Program-made: the position numbers and the translations under genes
In this document: piece by piece, positions 10,877-19,829 of the stretch
Position numbering within the stretch: the stretch's first letter is position 1
How the letters are laid out: each line of letters opens with the position of its first letter
NCBI GenBank assembly: GCA_015680685.1
Contig: MNCI01008968.1
Location: 8,595 to 48,378 of the forward strand
Origin: Gnetum montanum
Lineage: Eukaryota > Streptophyta > Gnetopsida > Gnetales > Gnetaceae
Length of the DNA stretch: 39,784 nt
Reading direction: 5' to 3'
Notes under the pieces: model-generated
The model's database searches: none
What the model saw: only the letters and a program-made list of their open reading frames with translations
Told to the model about the DNA's origin: nothing

Positions 10877-11189
10877 TACCCCCATGATTGAATAAAAAAT
10901 CATCATCGAGTACAAAAGAAGAAGAACAAGTTCTTTACAAAATATATTAGGGGGGTGTGGACTTATTTGATTGACATGTAGAGTGACATAGAGAAAATAG
11001 ACAAATACAGAAGTTCCTAAGCATACAATATTACAATTATGTACAAAATTTATGTTCATGATAATTAGGAAAGAACACCAATGGATCCAAAGGACATCCA
11101 ACCCCTCTTGGCAATAGAAGAATGAGGGAGAGGAAGAGGAGATCCAACGGTCATGAACAATTTCCTGCGAGTGATATGGTTACATCCTT

Positions 11190-12240
11190 CTTGGTGATAT
11201 TACACGGCTCACTAACTTTGCTTGGGGTCCTATATCCAATTAGATTCTCGTACGAGAGGTATAGGGTTTCGATATAGGGTTTCGGGTGGTCGGTTATTTA
11301 CTAGCGTAAAGCATGGGATTGGATTATAGAATAATATATTTATAGGATAGGATAGGGTCCAATCTAGGACCTTCGTTCGTCTATATAGGTATAGTAAAAG
11401 TCTTACCTTCGTTCGTCTTAGAGAAGGTGGGTGAAACGGGAATTGACCTTAGGGAGATTCCCTGGCTTTAGCCGGGGAACGACCCCTACGTTACCCTGGT
11501 TGCCCGCTGGTCAGATCTCAGAGATAGACTAGCCAGCTGCCCTATCTTTTCATATCTATTGAAGAGGAGTCAGCTGTCTGCACGAGTAACCTTCATCACT
11601 TCTAGGTAAGGTAGGCTCCGAGTTTCCCTCCTCTAGGCTCCACTAGACGAAAGTCATCTGTCAACGTTCCTCCCGTCGTCGGACCGTCCTTGTGATGGTT
11701 CCCTAGGATTGAATATTCCCACCTAAGTTGATGTTGCCACGATTGATATTAGAGTGAATAGTGCACACTGCTCTTTATTTATTTTATTGCTGTGTCGCAT
11801 AGGACGAAAGCGGTTCGGTACCTTTCACATACATATTCTATCGTACTAGCATAGAGCTCCCTGTAGATGATAGTGCCTAAAAATATACTTACTTCCTAAT
11901 AAAGAGCGGAGCGTCAAGCAGCGCGACCTGATTCTACGTTCGAAGTGCTCGTCCAAGGAGGGAGTTTCGACCTACCTCCTGGAATCGCCAAACAAAAGAA
12001 ATGAACCCTACAGGAACAAAGATGCTTATGTAGGCTGCTGGTTGGGGAGGTTGCTAGTACCCGGGGTGGGTTTTTCCAATGAATCACCCAACGTTTGGGG
12101 GAACTCGGGGACTCGTTCCCCGCTAAAGCGCCTACGGTTTCTTTTGTGTTTTTGAATCGAGAAGGGCGTTCCCCCGCTAATGCGCCTACGTTACCCTGAT
12201 TCTTGTGCGCTCATTCGAAGAATGAGATTATTGTAACCTT
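11190..12240. other. GC-richer insert, possibly organellar (mitochondrial-like) DNA
   Basis: This block differs sharply from the AT-rich retroelement around it: GC-rich, CpG-containing and without retroelement motifs. It has its own repeats: CGTTCCCCGCTAAAGC near 12114, a close variant near 12172, an inverted variant near 11471, and CCTACGTTACCCTG near 11489 and 12186. The style recalls plant mitochondrial intergenic DNA, so a nuclear insertion of mitochondrial DNA is my preferred reading. I recognise no gene in it, so the source is not established; filler DNA from elsewhere in the nucleus is the alternative. Boundaries are approximate. Confidence 0.4.
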
Positions 12241-12289
12241 GTTTCAGTCAGAATTGAAATATAACCATAAAAGAGAGTAGACAATAGAT

Positions 12290-13320
12290 ATTGAAATATA
12301 TTAATGATGGTGTAAAAAAATTAAGAAAAGACGAATAACCTTAAAAATATAAATATGTAAAACAAAAATGTACAACAAAGAAGATAAAAAAAAAGGTTGT
12401 AAAATAAAAAATGTGTAAATAAAAAAGTCAAAAACTGAGGAGCCACATAAAGTGTTAGTATGGGTTGCCATCTCCCCCATGACTAAGTTGGAAGGGAGAG
12501 AATTGAAAAATTGAGCATGGTTGTCCATCTGACGAGGTGCTTATTGCATTGGTTGGCTTGGGCTCATGGAAAGGTTTTACTTGTTGGATGTAGACTAGTT
12601 ATTTCATATCTGGGCTATCAAGTTTGTAGATGATCATGGCCCCATATGGAAAAGTCTCATCTATGCTGTAAAGTCCTTTTCACAATGTTTAAAATTTAGT
12701 TTGTTGGGGTACATGTGTAGGATTTCAATAAAGAACCTTGTCACCTGATTGAAACTTGACTTTTCTTTTTTGAGGTCATGGCATTTCTTGTTGAATTCCT
12801 TATGCATTTTGTTGGATGACAGGGCCATTAACTAATTTTTGTCTAGCAAATTGAGACTCATTAATCATTATTTTTGTGCTAGGCTTAGATCTAGGTCAAG
12901 GTCACAAGCCATGGAGAGCATACAGACCTCTGGTTGGATGGGCAAAGTTGGTAGTTTTCCATACATAAGCTCATAGGGAGAATAACCTATGGGAAGCTTC
13001 CATGTGGAGAAATAGGCCCAAAGGGCATCATGTAATTTAGTGCTATAGTCCCTTCAGTATTTGCTAATGGTACGCGTTAAGATTTTTGTAATCTCCCAAT
13101 TAGTGACTTTAGCTTGACCATTGGCTTGGGGTGATATGGTGTTGTGAGTTTATATTCAACCCCCAAGCGTTGCATCAATTTTCAAAGAGTGGCACCTGTA
13201 AAATGAGTTCCATTATTAGAAATTAACACACAAGGTACACCAAACCTATTTACAATGTTTTGTTGTACAAACTGAGCATCAATGGTGAATGTACAATCAG
13301 TGATGGTTGCTACTTCTACC
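12290..13320 (-). pseudogene. Element B integrase core and C-terminus
   Basis: Minus-strand integrase remnant. LISNNGTHFTGATL (near 13200) corresponds to the second catalytic motif with Asp changed to Asn. Downstream lie remnants of the C-terminal module (a GPY-type segment, then lysine-poor HEP-like residues) and the conserved polypurine-like tract at 12468-12480. The N-terminal zinc domain and first catalytic Asp are absent because the frame is fused to the protease-RT linker at about 13320. Confidence 0.75.
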
Positions 13321-14086
13321 TCAGGAATTTCTAGCTCACCCCAATTGACATCATCATTTGTTCCTTTGGAGAGCTGGTGATGAACTTTCTTGAGTTCATT
13401 CATACTTGCAACATATTCATACATTAGGCCCTCAATTGGTTCCATGCATAATGTACTGCTGCTCGTATCAGCTGTCAGCCATTGGGTGCCCTCTTGTTTT
13501 GTGGTTGCTATGTATAGACATCTCTGGATCTCAGCTTCTGGTGCACATTTCTTGCATGCAGAAATACATGTTTTCTTTACTAATTATAACTTCTACACAC
13601 AATGACACCCTGAATTACTATACATGATACATGGAACTCTCTTCTTCTCGATCTTTTCAAACTCATTTTCTTTTGATATCTTCATGGAAAGATCTCTAAT
13701 GTCCATTTTGGCATCAATAGTACTTAGCCACTCCCTTCCCATGATGATTAAAAGTCCCCCTTGTAGTTCTCCACTTTAATTACTAGGAAATTAGTTAGAT
13801 ATGACCACCCAAAAATGGTGTTAACGATGTCTTCAACTAATCCTGATGGAACAGTGATGGACTGGTCCACTAATTCCAACCGAATGTTGCTCTTCTTCAA
13901 AGGAGAAAGGTTCCACATTGTGTACATCTCATGCAAGATCATATTGACACTAGAACCAAAATCCAGAAGAGCTTTGCAAGGCTCATTCCTAGCAATTTGC
14001 AAGTAAATTAGGGGACTCCCTAGATCATCTAATTTTCTAGTTAGGTTACCAGCTTGAATCCAGTCAAATACAACATGTGTTAGCAC
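13320..14086 (-). pseudogene. Element B protease and linker
   Basis: Aspartic protease domain: KALLDFGSSVNMI is the active-site loop (DFG in place of the usual D-S/T-G), followed by LVDQSITVPSGLVEDI and YLTNFLVIKV. This is the Athila-type loop (DxGxSVN). After 13748 the sequence is broken by stops; then a short open linker (13445 to about 13320) starts MEPIEGLMYEYV and ends at WGELEIPE, matching the element C linker at 27535. From there it fuses to integrase. Confidence 0.75.
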
Positions 14087-14099
14087 TATAGTATGGATT

Positions 14100-16464
14100 T
14101 GAGAAGGATTTTGATTTGAAGGGGACTTGGATAAAGAAGAAATAGAGGAAGGTGGAGGAGCAGGTTACCAACCACTGATGTATTCAAGGGCTCTAGTGGA
14201 CTGCGAGGTCGGAAGAAGGGTCTTTTCTTTGTTCGTAGTTTTGACTCATTGGGTGGGTTAATTGATTATAGGTTAACTACCCTCATAGAATTCCTTTATT
14301 GTGGTTGTGTAGGTAATTCACTCTGCATGGATGGAGCAAGTTGTAGTGGTGCAGGAGGTGGAGGAGTATGTGCAAGGACAAGAGGTACATGAGGGTAGTA
14401 GGTGGTATCACTCCTTGGATAGGGTGATTGATATGTTTCAGGAGGGTAGTGGTGAGACTAGTAAGCAGCAATATGACTAGAGGAGTCCCTTGGAGATGAA
14501 GGTTGTTGAACATAATAACCGTAGGGATCTAGTTGCCGGTAAGGGTATTGCTGTCTTGGAGGAGGAAATGCCTATGATTGTGGTTGCTATCATTGTTGAT
14601 ATACTTTGTAAGGTTGTGGAGGATTTCCACTTGGATAGTATTGCTATGGTCGGTGGAACTGTCAAGGATTACCTTGTGGATAAGGCAATATTTTGGGTGT
14701 TTTCCTTTGTGCAAGTCATGGATGCAAGGCATACACCCTAGATTCCTACAAGTGTGATACAACTAGGCAAGATCCCTTAGGATTTTCATACTAGCAAACA
14801 TCACACCCACCATCATCATCTGAATCACTATCCATAACCATCTTACCTCTACCTTTAGATATGACACATTCAGCCTCCTTATGCCTCCAACACTCACGAT
14901 CACCACTTTGTTCCTTGGACTCTTTAGCAATTTTTAAGACAGCTCGAAACCTATTGTTTACAAAATCCCATAATTAATCAACCTTAGCCGTAATTTCTAA
15001 TTGAAATTTTTTGGAATGGCAAGGTTTTCTGACTAACCACCTCATCTTTGGAAAATTCATCCTCACTGTCACAAAATCTAATTCCTTTCTTTCGAATAGA
15101 AGGATCTCTATTGTATTCTTCTACACTTTCACATTTTCTCAGCTCTCCCTCCTCTTTAGCTACTTGCTTAATTAATCTTTGAATCCAACAGGTGCTCAAC
15201 TCTATCAATCTCCCTTGGGCATAGACACCAAGGGTTTTCTTGGTTTCAGATTGCAACCCGTCTATGATATGGCAAAGTTGATCAAGCTGAGAGTATTCAT
15301 GGCCAGGACACCTATGCAATAGAGAGTAGTATCGACCAATAATAGCATCCAAGGGCTCATGGTTTCCTTGTTTCTACTCTTGAATTTTTTTTCTTAAATT
15401 GGATACTCGGGAGTATGTTTGATTTTTTTCATTGAATAATTCCAACATCATTCTCCACCGCCTGCTTGATTTTGGTTCCAAGGATCGATACCAACTTTAT
15501 GTTTCCTTTATGAGTGTCCTTGGAAATAATTTTAGCTTTTGCCATTCATTTTCAATATTCTACAAGGCACATGCTTCTTGGAAGGCCTAGAGATGGTTTT
15601 GTGGATTAGCATCATATCCTCCCTCAAATCGAGGGATGTTTTTCATATTTAGCCTCTTTATTCTGCTATCCTTCACATGCCTTGTTGGAATCCTCACAGC
15701 CGATACAATATTCAACATGCCCCGAGTAGTAAGTAGAGGTTCATTAAGGCCATGATGGTGGTGCCTACGATGCTCCTTACTAGCCCTTCTTTCCTGATGA
15801 TTAGGCTCTTTGGATTTCCCACATCTTTAATCACAGCTGTCTTGACAGTCCCTTCTATTGTTCTAGTCTTGTCGGTCACCTCTGTCATGGTTATTTCTTC
15901 TATAGCCATGATCTAAATCTGATGAAGAAGAAGATGATGATGAAGGGGAAGAAAAAGAGGAACTTGCTCCATGCTGACACCTTTCATCCTTCCTTTGATG
16001 CTTGTGACCATGATCATGATCATGATCTCCTTTGTCTCCTTTTTCTTGACTTTCCTCTCTTGATCCATTTTTATCATTGGATCTGTTTTGACCAAAACTT
16101 GGATTGTGAACTGTGGATTATACATTTTGGTTGAGGGCTCCTTGAACAAAATCAAAGAGAGGAGAATTACTAAAGAAGTGGTTGGCTTCATCAATTAGGC
16201 CAAGCAGAGGTGGAAAGATGTTTGACCCCTTGGCCTTCATAAGCTCATGTTGATGCTCCAGTTGACGATCCCTTAATCTTTGCACTTCAATGGGATGATA
16301 ATCCCTTGAGTCAGGATCTTGCATCTCATATTCTCCATGGAGATGTTGAAGCCCATGTCATGCTAGCATTAATTGGAGCATTGCTAGAACAAACTAGTCA
16401 TGTGGCAACACAATATTACCTTCCATATCATGCCACCACATTAGTTCATCTTGATGTAAGATGA
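14100..16464 (-). pseudogene. Element B gag
   Basis: Structural polyprotein, N-terminus lost in the N gap. Reading leftwards: an N-terminal part near 16324-16118 (QRLRDRQLEHQHELMKAKG, then FDFVQGALNQNV); a His/Asp/Arg- and Ser-rich low-complexity stretch near 16050-15900; a plant retrotransposon gag domain at 15600-15200 (YYSLLHRCPGHEYSQLDQL, IDGLQSETKKTLGVYAQG); a charged region (about 15150-15050); a Cys/His cluster near 14760-14700 that could be a degenerate zinc knuckle; and a Pro/Tyr/Gln-rich linker before protease. Many stops and shifts. The same domain order is seen in element C. Confidence 0.75.
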
Positions 16465-16465
16465 N
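16465..16465. other. Assembly gap (single N)
   Basis: One N joins early gag of element B directly to the middle of its 5' LTR (ATTACTAAGGAAAC, equal to 10276 of the 3' LTR). By comparison with element C, the gag start, leader, primer site and about 275 bp of LTR are missing, so the true gap is several hundred bases, not one. Confidence 0.8.
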
Positions 16466-17085
16466 TTACTAAGGAAACTATAATCTAATCTAGCCTAACA
16501 CAAGTAACTGTTCCCACTTCCTGAAAACATCTTGAACTTTGTATGAACACTACTGGATTATCAAACACTAATCGTTTTTGAGCTACCAAGTGTCACATGT
16601 ATGCTTGAAGGGGTCGTGCTTGTGTAATTTAACAATTTTCTTAATTGATAAAAATGAATTTCTATGCTAATAACATGAATGTAAAGTGCATAAAATAAAA
16701 TATAAATGTGTAAGAAAACAAATCTCAAGTGCTGCAAGGATGAATCAAAGAGCTCGTCTTTAACACAATGGTGTGCTTAGGCACATCAATGCTTGAATAA
16801 AGATCCATCCACACTTAGACCTCCTTCTGCGGGCACTTGGAAAATATTGTAACTTTCAAATAGACAGACTACAAGAGTTTTGCTACTTGACTGCTAAAAA
16901 CATGCTCCCAATTGTGTGCATGGGAACTATATTTATAGACTTGGGAGTAACCCAGGAATAACCGCTCTAATAATTAGAATAACCACTTTAATAATAACTA
17001 CTCTAATAATAGAGTAATCGCTCTAATAATAATCACTCTAATAATTAGAATAACTGCTCTAATAATTAGAGTAACTACTCTATCA
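16466..17085 (-). repeat. Element B 5' LTR, partial
   Basis: Matches 10276-10876 of the 3' LTR through the U3 repeat array (16960-17085) and ends CTCTATCA at the same point. Its R/U5-side end is lost in the N gap. Confidence 0.8.
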
Positions 17086-17730
17086 CTTAGACTTAGGCTT
17101 AAATTTCATTTTGAATCATGTTTGTCACTAGGAGTTATTTGGGTCTTATAACATCAAGTATCATATGCCTCACTAAGAGTTAAACCATACATTGAGACTT
17201 GACTAACTCAATGTGAGAGGGCAACAATCATAAATTTAATGTCAACCCTTAGCATAATTACATTGTCTCATCCACAAATTATGATTTGGTCGTTGGTGAA
17301 CACTTGTGACTTGTATGGTAGAGTGTTGGGATTGCTCACCACTCAGTAGTTAAGTTAACATTATATATATATATATATATCATTCTAGCCTTGTCTCAAC
17401 AAAATAGGGTTGGCTAATTATATATATGTGTGTGTATGTGGTCTATATTGAGTGATGGTAAGTTGCTTTTTTCTCATGTCAAATGACATGGGTTTAAGCT
17501 TGGAGGCAAATACTCCAAGAGGTTAGAATTTCACTCATCTATCAATCCTTTGAGGGCCCTACTTAGTAGGATGAGCATTGAGGCTTTGAGTAATAATCCT
17601 CTTTTATATATTTTTCCAATACTATATATTTCATAATAAAATTAAATGTAATATATTGATGTAGTTGTTTAGAGAATTAAAGGAAGAAATAAAACAATTT
17701 AGGGAGGATGGAACTATATCAATTTAGAAC
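17086..17730. other. No gene; AT-rich DNA with TA microsatellite
   Basis: Contains a TA repeat (17362-17380) and a TATATG/TG-rich run near 17420-17440. A short stretch at 17383-17422 (TTGTCTCAACAAAATAGGG then TTGGCTA) matches, in degenerate form, the antisense 3' end of plant LINEs seen again at 17742. Nothing else is recognised. Confidence 0.5.
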
Positions 17731-17734
17731 ATCA

Positions 17735-18035
17735 TCATGATCATTCTAGTCTTATACCAACTACATGAGGTTGACTATGTGAATTTTTTCTATCATTCAC
17801 TTTTACTAAGGGTTAAATAAGAATTAACACCCAAATCTTAAATATCTTTTTTATGTTTGTAAAACAAGTATTTTTAGGTATACCTCTTTGTTGTTGCCTC
17901 AATTTTAATAAAGCTTTCTTTTCTAAATGGTGCATTATCTAATGTTCTCAATGGATGAATGAACCATCTAAGATAACTTTCTTTAATCTTCTCATTCATG
18001 GTACTATCCTTAAAATTCCTCTAATAAGAGCATTG
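17735..18035 (-). mobile_element. LINE (RTE-like) 3' end fragment
   Basis: Read on the minus strand, one open frame from 18000 gives MNEKIKESYLRWFIHPLR, then DNAPFRKESFIKIEATTKR. This matches the C-terminal end of plant RTE-type non-LTR retrotransposon proteins (motif LRWFGHVxRR followed by a DAPVRR-like segment). Downstream, degenerate HVDPT-like sequence (plus strand CCAACTACATGAGGTTGAC near 17758) leads to an ATG-rich tail (CATCATCATGATCATT at 17730). Only the last few hundred bases are present, as expected of 5'-truncated LINE insertions. Confidence 0.65.
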
Positions 18036-18089
18036 TTAATGAGATATTTTTACACCTAATATCCACTTGAAATAATTTTATAGGAGATG

Positions 18090-18225
18090 TTGGAACCCTT
18101 AAATAATTATAATATATATAGTCCAATTAGAACTTTATAACTTAGCATTACTCACCAAAATCAAATTCATAACTTATAGCTTTCAAATTAAGAGTCTTCC
18201 CACTAGGCTAACACCTCATTGTTAC
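18090..18225 (-). mobile_element. tRNA-derived SINE, copy 1
   Basis: On the minus strand: TAGCCTAGTGG at 18210-18200 fits the pol III A box, and GAATTTGATTT at 18168-18158 is a decayed B box. The tail GGACTATATATATTAT...TTTAAGGGTTCC is shared with the copies near 32050 and 32225. It lies just left of element C. Confidence 0.65.
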
Positions 18226-18534
18226 CTCAACTAATTTAACTATAAGTGCACCCTAAGACATAGTGAACAAGATATATTAGAATAATTATAGAGGAATACA
18301 TTGATGACTTAAGTATAATTCAAACTAGCAACCTCTTACCTAAGTAAACAATAAGATAATCACTTAAAAAAGCAATATTATTGAGGACAATATTATAACT
18401 TAAATGTTCTTTAAATGGCGAATTCAATTGGAATCTATCACTTAAAATTTCATGATAGGTAATGTTACTTATAAAATTTACACTTTGAAGATAAATATTT
18501 ATAAGTACATTCTTAAACATCAATCTTTAAATGT

Positions 18535-19450
18535 TGATGAGTGGTCAAGTACCCCTATGCTCAACCATACGAATCATGAAGCGTTCACACATGATTCGAT
18601 TGAATTTCATGGACTTTATAGTTTTCTGGTGCACTAGTTCTCTAGCAAGTAAACTAGGCATTGAGAATATTCATTGTCTTCCCAACTACACTTGTGAGGC
18701 TCAAGGGTATGGTTTAATTGTAATTGAGGCACTCGATTTTTATCATTTTATATTTTATAGTTTTGGTGCTTGAAATAAATAGGATAGAGAATAAAGTAAT
18801 TTAATGTCTACTTTAATTTAATTGTCTAATTATTGTTAAACTAGTCCTAACATAAGTATTTAGTCCCACTTTCCATACACATCCTAAACACATATAATGT
18901 TGCTGGGTTACAAAGTGTTAAGCGCTGCTAGGATTACCAAACGTCATATGCATGCTTGAAGCGATTTTACTCATGTGTTTACTTAATCACTATTTAGCTT
19001 ATCTTGATTAATTAATTACTTAATTAGCTTAATTACTAAATAATATTAAATAAATATTTGAAAATATTAAATGCACAAATAAAACATTTAAACTATCTAG
19101 AATGTTGTAAGGTTTATCAAGAAGCTCGTCTTTACTACTACACACATTGCCATGCTTAGGTACAATAGTGCTTGAATAAAGATATGTACACTCAATGATT
19201 CCTACTACAAGTACTCAGGAAAATATTCTAACTTTCAAATGTAAAAATTGTGAGAGCTTCGCTACAACTATGACAAGATATCCCCAAAACACAGTGGATT
19301 GGCACATATTTATAGGTAAGAATAGGTCTTGCATCAATGATGTCATGTCAACACATTAAACAATGCATCGACAAGGCCTAGTCGATGTAGCCTAGTTGAC
19401 AAGGCTCAGTTGATAAGGCCTCATTGACATGGCCAATCCACCACTCATCA
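18535..19450 (-). repeat. Element C 3' LTR
   Basis: 916 bp. Minus-strand TATA box at 19307-19314. U3 contains five exactly spaced 14-bp units at 19367-19436 (for example GTTGACAAGGCTCA at 19395 and GTTGATAAGGCCTC at 19409). The plus-strand left end TGATGAGTGGTCAAGTACCC is the U5 terminus shared with all other LTRs of the superfamily here. Confidence 0.9.
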
Positions 19451-19461
19451 TACCCCCACAA
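19451..19461 (-). other. Element C polypurine tract
   Basis: Minus strand TTGTGGGGGTA directly adjoins the 3' LTR. It is preceded by CAAGGACAAGTTTTTATT, the same context as in element A. Confidence 0.85.
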
Positions 19462-19829
19462 TTAAATAAAAACTTGTCCTTGAGTTCTTTACAAAATTTG
19501 AAAGGGATTTAATTATTGACTAGCACATGACCCAACAAAACTATCATGAAAAAACTAAGTGGTTGGATGGACAAATCAAAAAAATTACAAATTTGTGGTG
19601 TTCACAATACAAAATTGAATACCAAACAAAAATCAAACAATGCATCCTTTGATGGCATGAAGACAACTAAAAAGATCACACAATCCCAAGAAATGGAGGC
19701 TCCAACGGACCTTCTCTAGCTTTAGACACATGCAACGGCTAAGCTATTATGGCTATCCTACTGCTACTGCAACTTCTAGTGGAAGATACAAAGTATCCAA
19801 CAACACTTTCATCTTCATCTTCTTACTCC

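Larger units (their letters stand above)
10001..17085 (-). mobile_element. Element B: deleted Athila-like Ty3/gypsy retrotransposon
   Basis: Minus-strand element with 3' LTR at 10001-10876 and partial 5' LTR at 16466-17085. Gag and protease are present, but pol jumps from the protease-RT linker straight into the integrase core near 13320, so RT, RNase H and the integrase zinc domain are lost. A GC-richer block (11190-12240) sits where element C carries its extra ORF. The two LTRs differ at about one base in ten over the first 240 aligned bases by eye, mostly transitions. No clear target duplication: left flank TAGAC, right flank CTTAG. The 16465 N gap hides gag start, primer site and part of the 5' LTR. 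Confidence 0.8.

Noticed and set aside
11190-12240. Ribosomal RNA gene in the GC-rich block
   Set aside because: I recognise no conserved rRNA core sequence, and the block has repeats not expected in rRNA.
14490-14741. 83-codon plus-strand ORF in element B
   Set aside because: Antisense to gag linker and Cys/His region; no independent support.
9996-17090. Target duplication of element B (TAGAC left; TAGAC two bases beyond the right LTR end)
   Set aside because: The right copy is offset by two bases from the LTR end defined by comparing both LTRs, so it may be chance.
17440-17600. Further SINE copy around GACATGGGTTTAAGC
   Set aside because: A B-box-like stretch is present, but there is no convincing A box and the body does not match the other copies.
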